The position numbers were made by a program, and so were the translations under genes. From assembly GCA_027943335.1 (NCBI GenBank), contig BSBK01002925.1, positions 496,001-560,000 on the forward strand: DNA of 64,000 nt, written 5' to 3'. This document shows positions 32,684 through 42,915 of this stretch, one piece after another. Under the pieces are notes generated by a model. The model searched no databases, had not been told where the DNA came from, and saw only the letters and a program-made list of their open reading frames with translations. Positions within the stretch are counted from its first letter, which is position 1, and every line of letters begins with the position of its first letter. Source of the stretch: Chamaecyparis obtusa. Its lineage: Eukaryota > Streptophyta > Pinopsida > Cupressales > Cupressaceae.

Positions 32684-33913
32684 TGTTAGGATTAATAGTC
32701 CACAATACAACTAAGAGGGGGGGGTGAATTAGTTGTATGAAAGAATATTAAACTTTAAACTTGAAGCTTATCAATATCAGATCCAATGAACACCAATAAA
32801 ACAACATAATATTTTGGTTATGGGGAAAACCTTTTAAAAGGTAAAAACCCAGGTGGAAATTAGCACCCACTAATGATGTACTGAGAGTATAGTAATCCTT
32901 GTTAGAAGATATAGCCCTATTAGGAGCTTGTTACAACATTATAGTACACAGTCCTTGTTAGATGATAGACCCTATTAGGAGTCAAAAACAAAAAGGTGGG
33001 CTCACTGCCCAAAGAAGGTTAAGTCCACCTTCTAAACTTACTAGTTCGCAAAAAAGTGTATATGAAGAAAGACACAATCTTTTGAACTATTTTCCAGCAA
33101 CTATCTTTGCTTGATCATTTCCAATGAAGTCCACCAACACTCATCTTCTCTACATAAAATAGACACAAGTTCACAACCTTCTTCTATCACTTATATACAT
33201 CCATGTCTTTTCCAAACAAAAGACCTTACATTTATACCTTATTACTTTTTACCAAGATCAGGTCGGCCCATAAGGATTTCCTAATTAAAAATAATTACAT
33301 GAGCCCTTGCTAAGATACACATGGTATCTAAAACAATTTTACAATGATTATATTACAGAAATTTAGGACTGACATCCTTGAATTATGCTTGTCAAAAAAA
33401 AACACACACTTCTCTTCCTGAGTCACCTTCAGAATAAGCCATCGCCAAAGCACACATCATAGATGACATCACCAATCATTTTGTACCTTGCACTAACCAA
33501 TGAACATATGTTATTACCTCTTCTATCATCCTTCAATATCTCATACCTTGAATCCAATCCCTCTAATATCTATATAAAAAACTCAGAGACTAACTCTGTC
33601 AATTCTCACTGTCACAGTCCAGTGACTAGTCTTTACCAAAATAGTTGTATCTTCCTTAATATGCATCCATTAATGATGAAATCTCAAATATAAGATCACA
33701 ACATCCATTTTAACTCTCATCTAACTTCATGACATCTAAAAATTTTGTACACCCTCAGTACACTGTGATTACCAGTCTAGTTTCTTCATACAAGCATATG
33801 TTGACATCAATGACAAAACACAAATGACAATAGTATGAGTGCCCATTTAGTAACATAGTAATTGAACATATTAAATATCTTAATCACCACCCATGCATTA
33901 GCAATATCCAACA
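32684..33913 (-). repeat. copia-3 5' LTR (1,230 bp)
   Basis: Clearly alignable with 28506-29724 along its whole length. Hairpin arms here read ATACAACTAA (32705-32714) and TTAGTTGTAT (32729-32738), both changed relative to the other LTR yet still complementary. Confidence 0.92.
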
Positions 33914-33918
33914 TTCTT

Positions 33919-34745
33919 AGTCCTTTTGAGTATGTGCACCACTTTTACCAAACTCTATATCCTTTTCTTTACAAACTATGGCTTTAGTGCTGAAAAAGCT
34001 CAACCCTCTTTGGTTACCATTTCTTTCCTTTAACCTATTTTATTCTAACAAAAAAATCTTGTTTCTCATTCATGGAAGCATTACCCTTATCATTTTTCTC
34101 TTTAATAAACAAACCAGCATGCTTACCATCATTTTTTCCTAATGTTCTATTTCTTAAATTGTAGTTTCTTTTAACTTGAGCAACCATGGTATCCATTATT
34201 TTTTCTATTTATTTATTATATAGTCTTTTTAAGCTCACCATGTCAGCACCATGCTCAATACTACACCTTTGATTATCAAGGTAATCCTCATTATCAGAAA
34301 AAACCTACTGATGATAAGATTCACCCCACATTCTTTGTACATTTCTATCCACTTCTTGTGATTCAAAATACAATATATCACTTTCTTCATTTAAGAAAGA
34401 GTCTATCATGTTGTAAATAATATCATCATTTCTCACCTTTGAATCCTTTGGTTCCTCACCAATCTCCTCACTAGCAAAAAATGATTGTGCAACTAAATGA
34501 AACTTTGATACATGGGGTGAACGGAAAGAAATATGCCATGGTGACTCCTCATCTATATTAATACTATATTTATACAATGGATCTAATATCACTTAACCAT
34601 TAGTGTTACTTCTTTGGGGTGGCTACACAAGGTTTCCATCTTTCCATTGAGTATTATAAGGGCAGTTCTACAATCTGGGCTACCTATTCAAGTTATTATT
34701 AAACTAAGGTTCATTCTATCCAACCATTCTATCACTCCTTATATT
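33919..34745 (-). pseudogene. Tat-2 gag C-terminal region
   Basis: Minus-strand text WKDGNLV at about 34640 matches WKDGRHV of Tat-1 gag. A 95-residue acidic stretch (34592-34305) and MVAQVKRNYNLRNRTLGKN near 34190 match the end of the Tat-1 gag. The gag core and N-terminus are missing to the right. Copia-3 interrupts the region at 33913. Confidence 0.72.
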
Positions 34746-35155
34746 AATTCCCTTTAAATACTTTTTTTCTATTAAGATAGTTTATCAAAATATAAAAATA
34801 AGCACTTGGATCCAGTATTATTTATACACAACCCCCATAACATATATAATTACAAAATTGGGGGAGTGCTAAATCAATTTCTTATCTATAAACTATACTA
34901 TTCACAATATATTGTTCTTTCTTATGAGATCATTTCATAATTACATTAGAGATCATTTAATTATCATTTAAAACTATTCCCACCCAATAGCCTAGGTGGA
35001 ATTTTCCCTTGGGAGCCATGGATTATCATCATGTGCATTGTCTTGTGCCTCAACTAAAACTTATTCCCTCTAAATAGAATGAAAGGTACTAGCAGTCCCC
35101 TGGTCCATTACATCTAACTGGAACTTGATAAAAAATTATTTAGATATTCCACTAG
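34746..35155. other. Unassigned spacer between Tat-2 and chromo-1
   Basis: AT-rich with no supported ORF or RNA gene. It contains AATTGGGGGAGTGCTAAATC near 34857, a purine-tract-like string, so it may be a fragment of another element's 3' end. Confidence 0.4.
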
Positions 35156-36681
35156 TGTAGGAGCACCCACAATAAATGATGATTCATCAAAGTCCTAGGA
35201 ACATCTAGATTAAGTTAGATATATCATTTAGGAATCTAGACCAAAATGTAAGACCTAGTTCCAAGATTGGCACAATTATAAGCCCTTGGTCAACTATGGT
35301 CAAAGATGGTCAAAAAACCTAAAATATTAGGATTTTTCTATTTTCATTTTTTAATTGTTTGGATCCATGTTGGATCATTAGAGTTAGCTATGGACCAATC
35401 TTGGTCACCTAGAATAGAAAAAGTTGCTAAAAAGTTGTAAAAAAGTTGACAACTTTTGTGAAAAGTTGTAAAAAACCCCCCAATGGTCATATAGTTTGAA
35501 ATTAAGTTTGTAAATAATGGGGGAGGCCTTCATAAGCCCTACCAGGTGGGTGGAAGGTAACATTATGTAATTTGGCATTTTGAATCAATAAAAACATAAC
35601 CAGTTCTCTGCAAATCTCGAGAACAATTGGAGTGTACAGACTAGTACGAATAGGAGGGCATGAACTTCTAGAGCCAAAATATTTCTCTATGAATCAACTT
35701 TCATTTTCAATTGATTTCATGTTTTGATCAATTCTGGTCTGAGAGTTATCAAAGTTTTTGTTTGACTACCTAGATTGTAGGCCTAAAACCAGTGTTTCAA
35801 TTGGTTCTATGTATTCTAATCAATTCCACCTTGGGAATTTGATGCCCCTTGGTCATCTTCAATTTTTTCCTATGTAATTTCAAATTATGGAGGTTAGAGG
35901 TGGTAACTTGTAGGGAGATGAATTTTCCATGATGCCCTAGGTGTACATCCCTATTTGTGCAACTACAAGCGAGTAAGTATAGTTAGCATAACTCTTTGTT
36001 GGGGATTCACCAAGACCTAAAATTCAGGATTTAAGGTCCTTATATATGCCCTTACATGTTCCCATAATTGGTTTTTTCATTGGTTTGGAAGAAATAGCAC
36101 TTGTAGTGCAATTGTAGACCTAATTAGGCCTATTAGCCTTGCCTAGATTAGGTTTTTTCTTATTCCCCTTTCAGTTTCACATCTTGGTTCTTGGATATGA
36201 TCCCTAAAGTTAAAAAGGGTATATGACTCTCCAACTTTTTTGATACATTGTATGGAAGTATTTTGGTCTAGGATCAAAATCTCTCCTGTGAAGGGCTACA
36301 AGCCTAGTTTTGGATTTCTGAAGCAACTATGTTGTATAGGTTACTTTTAAGTGAAAGAACCATTGGAAATAATTGTATAGGACCTAAATAGGCCAGATCC
36401 ATGAGCATAGGTCACCCCTAGTCCTACTAGTCATTTCATGGGGTTTGTTCATAAATTGGGTTAAGAGTATCTCATAGCCAATATTATTTATTGGTCTTTA
36501 GGACTTGATAGAACCTAGTGATTAGGTTTCCCTTGGGGTTTCAAGGTTCTGATAACCTTATTCCTTGTCATAGCTACACTTGTGATAAATGTAGGGCACT
36601 TTACTCCATAAATTTGGTGCATAAGGGACTAATCCCTTAAACATCATTCACTATTACAAGCTTCTTTCTGCCCATTTTGCA
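35156..36681 (+). repeat. chromo-1 5' LTR (1,526 bp)
   Basis: Starts TGTAGGAGCACCC and ends CCATTTTGCA, five bases before the primer site. The first ~125 bp are nearly identical to 54825-54951. Repeated AAAAGTTGT strings lie near 35410-35470. Confidence 0.88.
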
Positions 36682-36686
36682 TCAAG

Positions 36687-36699
36687 TGGTATCAGAGCT
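36687..36699 (+). promoter_or_regulatory. chromo-1 primer binding site (initiator Met tRNA)
   Basis: TGGTATCAGAGCT matches the standard plant site exactly and lies directly before the gag ATG at 36700. Confidence 0.93.
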
Positions 36700-37835
36700 A
36701 TGTCTACTCTTGAGGATGAAGAGATCCCTAAAAGGATCACAAATAGTGAATTAGCAAAGATGGTGAGAGAACAAAGGGTAGAAAATCTAGCCTTAACCAA
36801 GAGGCTCTAAGAACTTGAGAAGAATTTGGATAAGGATAAGGAGGATGAGTTTGGTGGTGAAGAAGGGAGTGAAGAGGAGGAAGACACCTCTGAGTAGAAC
36901 ATCCCTGTAGAGCAAAGACCTCTCATTGATGCATTAAAGTCTGTGGGAAGAAGGACCATGGAGGAGAAGATAGACTTGCCAGTTTTCAATGGTAAGATGA
37001 ATGTAGATTTTTCCTTGGATTGGATAGAGGCCTTGACAAAATTATTTGAATGTGAGGACATCCCTGAGATATAAAGGGTGAAGATGGAAAGATCCAAGTG
37101 AAGGAAGTAGACCTAACTTGGTGGAACTTCATCCAAATAGAGAGGGTGAAGAATGGGAAGAGCATGATAAATTCATGGAATAGGATGATAGCCCTAATCA
37201 AAGAGACATATGTACTTGAAGATTACGGGGTACAAATCCATACGAGGAAGAAAAGTTTAAAAAAAAAATACATTGATGTAGGCTCTAACACTGAGGAGTT
37301 CCTAAAACTATGTATGAAGACAAATGTGGTAGAAGATGAAGAAGAAAAATTAGCAAGGTATATGAATGGTCTGAAGGTATCCATTCAAGAGGAACTTAGC
37401 CTACACTACCTTACCATTGTCAACAAGTGCTATCAAATGGCACTAAATGTAGAGGAGAAGTGGAAGAGAAAGTAGGAGTTTGGAAAGGGAAAGAGAAATG
37501 ATAGTGGGAAGAACTTTAGAGGGAAAGGAACCCCTTAGAACAAAGGACATAATGGTGGTAGTAGTAGTAGAACCCCTAATCAAGGAGACAAAGAGAATAG
37601 TGATTCAAACTCAAGATTGAACTATAGAGGAAGGAGACCCTTCAATAGAGGGATAAAAAATATAGGGAGAGGAAATGGACCCCTAAAATGTTACTACTGC
37701 AATTAGTTAGGACATCATGTAGGAAGGTGCCTTGAGAAGAGGAATAATAACAATCAAGGTGAGAGAAGAGCACAAATAATTCAAGAGGAAAAACAAGAAG
37801 AAAATGTAGATGCAAGGGACTTAGAACTAGAAGGA
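36700..37835 (+). pseudogene. chromo-1 gag
   Basis: ATG 36700 opens MSTLEDEEIPKRITNSELAK. An acidic stretch, KIDLPVFNGKMNVDF and DWIEALTKLFECEDIPE follow, then a frameshift near 37075 leads to the 37098-37475 segment with WNRMIALIKETYVLEDYG, LKKKYIDVGSNTEEFLKLCM and QEELSLHYLTIVNKCYQMAL. A zinc knuckle follows at about 37690-37735 (CYYCN, stop, LGHHVGRC). Gag would assemble the particle. Confidence 0.88.
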
Positions 37836-38291
37836 GTGTGTTTTATGATGAGACAAGTCTTTCTTCAAATACCAAAAAACCAAGAACCTCCACGAAGAAA
37901 AAACCTCTTCAGGACAAAGATCAAATGCCATGGAAAGGTATGTAATTTATTCATAGATTATGGCTCAAATGAAAACTTAGTATCTAGTGAAATGGTTCAA
38001 AAAATAAATTTTCCTAAAAATCCACATCCTTTTCCCTATCATGTTTCTTGGTTAAAAAAGGGTCAACAAACTCTAGTAACAAAACAAGCATCGATAGAGT
38101 TTTCAATTACAGACTTTAAAGATAAAGTTCTTTGCGATGTTGTTGAAATGGATGATTCACACATCCTTCTAGGAAGGCCTTAGAAATTTGATGTAGATGA
38201 CATACACCATCATAGGAATAACACCTACTCCATCACCAAGGATGTCAAAACCTTTACTATGAAGCCCCTACCTAATAACAAATCTAAGAAA
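37836..38291 (+). pseudogene. chromo-1 aspartic protease with altered active site
   Basis: A 115-residue open stretch has the chromovirus protease block KCHGKVCNLFIDYGSNENLV, HPFPYHVSWLKKGQQ, and DSHILLGRP before a stop and the KFDVDDIHHHRNNTY block. The active-site triad reads Asp-Tyr-Gly instead of Asp-Ser/Thr-Gly, so the enzyme is probably dead. The frame is interrupted by copia-4 at 38297 and resumes at 51796 in TVIIMGEKEM. Confidence 0.87.
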
Positions 38292-38296
38292 GAACC

Positions 38297-39603
38297 TGTT
38301 GGAGATTTGTCAGTAAGCCAGTGCTGAGTGTATGTTTATCATTGATGATAACATATGGTAAGTAGAATTAATGGAAGAATTATGTAGTAATATTTCAATA
38401 TATGTGGCATGGACATGTTATTAGCATGATATCATGGGTGTGGAGGTTAATTGTTAGTATAGATAGTTATATAGCTGCATGTGTCAACAGTGTTCCTGAC
38501 AGAGTTACAAATAGTGTTCTATGAATGGTTGTCCATACAGTTATCATGGAGCCTTGAACATTTGGATATGTGATGGAGACATTTTAGTGATGTTACATTC
38601 ATAGTTGTAGAGTCTGATGATCAATAGAAGTGAAGTTATGTAGCCACTATCCAACAGTAGTAGTTTCTTGTGTTTGTTCAGTAGAGCTGAAAGAGATTAT
38701 ATTAGTTCAAGAGTTGTGCCTATCATTTTGGTATGTGCTCATGGACTTGAGATTGGAGAAGAGTTATTAATGTTTTGTTAAGAGGGCATGATTTAATTCA
38801 GCTTGAGGAGAAAGATCTAGTTGTTTTGGTAGAGCTGACAACGTGTAGCGTGCATCTACAATTATCTTATTGGATAGGTCCTAGAATGTGTTGCGTGCTT
38901 AGTACAGTTGACTGAATTATTATTGGAGTTTTTTTATGACTTCTCTAATATCATTTCAAGGTGGTTCTAATAGGCTGACTTGATTATATCATTTAGAGGA
39001 AAGATATTTATAGATAGTCATTTGTGATTGCTAGAGAATGGTTCACAATTGATTGTGAAGAGTAAAGTAGAGTGTGCGAAGTGTTGAGCCATCAGAAGGA
39101 CGTCTATGTGACCAAGTAAAGTATTTTTTCTATACATTGGAACTAATCCATATAGTAGGTCAAAGCACAACTCACCAAGATCTAGATATAGTGTGTATCT
39201 ATTATTCAAAAGGTTGTAGCCTTTACCCATTTGAGCAGTGAGCTCTAGGATAGTGCATCCACACCCCTAACAGGGTTTATCGCAATATAATCCTAATAGG
39301 GTCTAACGCTTGACTAGGTCTATTGTACTAAATATATTGTAAAGAAACTCCTAACAGGGTTAAGGATCTTCTAACAAGGATAATAATACACTAGTGTAGA
39401 ATATTAGTGGGTGTCAATTCCCACTGGGGTTTTTACCTATTTGGGTTTCCCTATAACCAAAATATTTGTGTTGTGTTGAAGTGTTCTTTCATTGTTTTTA
39501 TGATTTATGTTTATGTATACTTAATTGGATAAAGAATTGAAACTTGTAGATAACTGATTCACCCCCCCCCCCTCTCATTTATCTCTTAGGACTATTCCTA
39601 ACA
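38297..39603 (+). repeat. copia-4 5' LTR (1,307 bp)
   Basis: Starts TGTTGGAGATTTG and ends ATTCCTAACA. The hairpin arms near the end read GATAACTGA (39549-39557) and TCATTTATC (39575-39583), one mismatch; the loop has an eleven-base C run. Confidence 0.95.
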
Positions 39604-39605
39604 AT

Positions 39606-39618
39606 TGGTATTAGAGTC
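39606..39618 (+). promoter_or_regulatory. copia-4 primer binding site
   Basis: TGGTATTAGAGTC follows the LTR by two bases; it is a decayed initiator Met tRNA site (usual TGGTATCAGAGC). Confidence 0.85.
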
Positions 39619-39660
39619 AAGTGCCTCAGAGAGAAATTTTAATAGCTTGAGGTTGATCAA

Positions 39661-40600
39661 ATGGCATTCTTTAGAAAATAAAGTCCTAAGTTTGATGGAG
39701 AGAATTATCTTGATTGGAAGAACAAGATGGTGACACATTTGCAATGCATTGCTTTTGAAGTTTTTGATGTGACTATCAAAGTATTCAAGATCCCTACTTT
39801 AGAAGACCTTGCAAAGGATGATGCTACTAAAAAGGAAAAGGAATTGTTTCATCATAATGCAATATCCAAAGAAGCCCTTATCAACACCCTATTTGATAGT
39901 GATTTTTTAGAAATAAAGAAAGTAGATACAACCCACAAAATATGGAAGTACTTAGAAGACATATTTGAAGGAGACAAAAAAGAAAAGGATGCACACAAAA
40001 AAACATGGAAGAAAGGATACAATGCATTAGAGATGCTACCTAAAGAAAACATCAAAGTTTACAATCAAAGGATCAATGAAGTAGTTGTTGGAATCAGGAA
40101 CAATGGTGGAGAGATCTTAGAGGAAGACATTATGAAAAAATTGATGACTACTCTCACTCCAAAATATGAAAACAAGATCAACATCCTTGATGAGACCATG
40201 CAAATTAGATAAAATTTCAAGAGAGAGGCCTTGATTAGCAAAATCTCAGCTTTTGAGATTTCAAGATTGAAGATAGAACCTAAAAGTGATATAGGCTTCA
40301 AAGCAATAGTTCATGGTAATAAATCTGCAAACACTTCTAGTAATTTTGATAATGATGATGAAGAGAAAACACTAGATGATTTCATTTCTATGATTTACAA
40401 GAGAGAAAAGAAATGAAAAGGAAAATATGAAGGTCAATTTCAATTTAAATTCTTTTTATGTAATAATATTGGTCACTTTGCATCCAAGTGTCCTACAAGA
40501 GCTAGAAAGTTAAAAAATGACAATAAGCCCAAATACTCTAAGGAATGTTACTATGTTGGAGATGGAGTTTTAGATGATGAATTAGCTAAAGAATAAATTG
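39661..40600 (+). pseudogene. copia-4 gag
   Basis: MAFFRK at 39661 opens the frame; a stop follows after six codons. The main segment (39727-40212) has GENYLDWKNKMVTHLQC, NAISKEALINTLFDSDF, HKIWKYLEDIFEGDKKEKD and NIKVYNQRINEVVVGIRNNG. The zinc knuckle near 40445-40490 reads FFLCNNIGHFASKC, so the first Cys is lost. Homologous to the copia-3 gag. Confidence 0.88.
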
Positions 40601-40699
40601 GATTCACTGCCATTATAGAGAAAATGAATAATAAGACACCATGAAGATGAGAAAGAGGAACAAGAGCTAGCATTGATTTCACAAGCTGATATAAGGACA

Positions 40700-41219
40700 T
40701 ACTAGATTATAGATAGTGGTTGTTCACATCACATGACAAGTGATAAAGATAGATTTTTCCATCTAGAAAAATATAATGGTGGCATGGTTAGAGTTAGAGA
40801 TAACACTACCAAACCCATCATTGGTGGAGGATTCATCACCTTGGATGGAAAGAATAGTACTAATGATGTTCTTTACGTCGATGGTTTGAAACATAACCTA
40901 CTAAGTGTTGGGAAATTGCTTGAAGAAGGTTATAGATTGGAATTCAATGGAAATAAGTGCATCATTAACAACAAAGAAGGAGAAAAAATTACATTAGGAT
41001 CAAAGAATAAATGTAATGTTTTTCAGCTTAATCCAAAAGAAAAAAATTTTGTTGCTAAGGTAGATGAAAGTTGGTTGTGGCATAAAAGACTATGTCATAT
41101 CAGTTTTGATAACATAGTAAAGAACGACAATGTAAAGGTAGTAAGAGATCTACCTAGCACAGAAAAGCCAGTTGATACTATATGTAGGGAATGTGTGATG
41201 GGAAAGTATGTGAGAAACT
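40700..41219 (+). pseudogene. copia-4 protease motif and GAG-pre-integrase domain
   Basis: IIDSGCSHHM at about 40706-40735 is the intact protease block. It is followed by NDVLYVDGLKHNLLSVGKLL, WLWHKRLCHISFDNIV and ICRECVMGKYVRN, where the frame is cut by element C. The text resumes at 47712 as NSFRSKHNSVENKL, so the insertion site can be read to the base. Confidence 0.92.
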
Positions 41220-41682
41220 TGTTATCACCATATAAAAATTTTCAGCTCTGTGATAATGTCTCAGACTAGTCTGAGAATATTGACCTAGTGGTATTTTTCT
41301 TCAAGGCATAAACCCTAAGCTTTTTCCAAAACCCTAACTTATCCTAGGTCATGTTATGTTTTTGCATTACTTTTTTAAAACCACTATCTTTTCATAAAAC
41401 ATGTGCTAAGTATCCTAGACTCACTTTTTTCATTGTTCTATGTCTCGAGGTGGTTAGGCTTTTGAACTGTCAACCCTTTGATTTAAATAAATCCGCCAAA
41501 GCCTAAGTTTTAGATTTATTCTAAAAAGGAAGCCTTTAAAATTGTGCGGTTGTTGTTCCACCACATGACTGCTCCTTGTCAGATTCCCTGACATGTGAAA
41601 TAGCGACTATGCACCACTTGTCTTTGTGGGACCATTTGATTTTATAATGTGCTGGCCATTTAATGAGAGAATCTAATCCATG

Positions 41683-42061
41683 ATTATCGTTATACCATTG
41701 GACCAAGATGCATGTCCTTTATGTATCATGATATAGCGATGACAGTCAGATTGCCTTTTGATGAGTAAAGTTCACAGTGGGTCCTGACACTGTAAGGTCA
41801 TATCTTCGTGTAAGATTTTTATTGGTTGTCAATAGTATTGAGGTGGTAGTTGTTAGAATCTTTTGGAATTGATTTTCAAGATGACAAGTCTTCCACTTGT
41901 CATTTTTCTACAACATGTTTTTTGGTTCAATGTTCAGTTGGATGATGTGTCACTATGGGACCTAAGTAATATGAAGATTAAAGTGTGGTAAGATCTTATG
42001 GCTATCATTATACCATTAAGCTGAGATGCACATCCTTTATGCATCGTGGTATAGTGATGAC
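41683..42061 (+). repeat. Two related hairpins in U3 of element C
   Basis: Units 41683-41744 and 42001-42061 each contain TTATACCATT...GATGCA on one side and ATGyATC...GATATAGYGATGAC or GGTATAGTGATGAC on the other, forming stems with mismatches. Their sequence is unlike the palindromes of A and B, but their position in U3 is the same. Confidence 0.55.
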
Positions 42062-42915
42062 TGTCAATGTTTCCCAAGGATTAAAAGTGTTCAGTGGATC
42101 TTTGGTTGTCAGGACTTTTATTGATGTGTTTCTTTTTTATTGGCCCATGGTGCTAATGATGAGTTTTGATTGCCAGGTGTTTCTGACACAACAGATGACA
42201 TGAAATTTTTTGGCTTGCTGGCTTATCTGAGGTACCATCTCCTAATTCATCAAAGGTTTTTAAAGGTGTTCAGTGGGGCCAAGGTTTTGTTAATTTTTGG
42301 TGATCATTTGATCAGACTACATCTACGGTGGTCATTATATCTAGGGCTGGTATCTCTGATAGGTTTTGGGTTGTGCTTTAGCAACATGGTGACACCTATC
42401 TGCTCTAGGAAAAATAAAGATTATTTATAAGTCTTTCCACCTGGCATTTGGAAATGTTCTCATTAGTTGAGAACTGACTTAGGGAAAAGTAAACAAGGCT
42501 TTACTGCTCGACTTGCCGACCGCCCGATGCGCCAAAGTGGAGATTTATGAACGACCCAAATTCAAATATTTTTGCTTAGTGACATTTTTCACATCTTGTG
42601 AGTGCAGAGGCCGCCAACTTTCAGTAATGGTGGATTTATTGTGCTACGTGCAGGTAAATTGCAAGTAGTTGGCTATGCTATAGAACATAATTCAACCATT
42701 GTTTCTCATTACCATTTCAATAAGCTCTCTGGTGACTAGTTTTCTTTCTCTGAGTGATTTCAAGTGAAGAATTTTCAAGTTCTTGGTAGGTCTACTTTCT
42801 TGATTTAAAGGGTTTGCTTGAAGTTTGTGAATAATTTGTGAAGGATTTTGTGTTGATAGTTCTTAGGGTTTTTTCTTGAGTACTCATATATTATTGTAAG
42901 AGCCCTAGTTCCAAG

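Larger units (their letters stand above)
28506..33913 (-). mobile_element. copia-3: Ty1/copia deletion derivative with both LTRs
   Basis: LTRs at 28506-29724 (3') and 32684-33913 (5') flank a decayed gag-protease-integrase-RNase H region on the minus strand. Flanks CTCTT (28501-28505) and TTCTT (33914-33918) are a 5-bp target duplication with one change. The integrase is fused to the C-terminal end of RT by a large internal deletion, so the copy could not move by itself. It interrupts the Tat-2 gag/protease region. Confidence 0.93.
24540..34745 (-). mobile_element. Tat-2: Ty3/gypsy Tat-like retrotransposon interrupted by copia-3
   Basis: Minus-strand order is gag C-terminus (34745-33914), copia-3 insertion (33913-28506), gag/protease spacer, protease, aRH, reverse transcriptase, RNase H, integrase. 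It has the same unusual aRH position as Tat-1 and similar spacer text (MVAQVKRNYNLRNR against AAITQAKSSYNLRNRR). The gag N-terminus, primer site and both LTRs are missing. Stops are frequent throughout. Confidence 0.85.

Noticed and set aside
36807..37097. Serine-rich minus-strand open frames here and at 12606-12857, 21522-22064 and 45419-45628
   Set aside because: They are antisense shadows of acidic or Glu/Lys-rich coding stretches on the plus strand.
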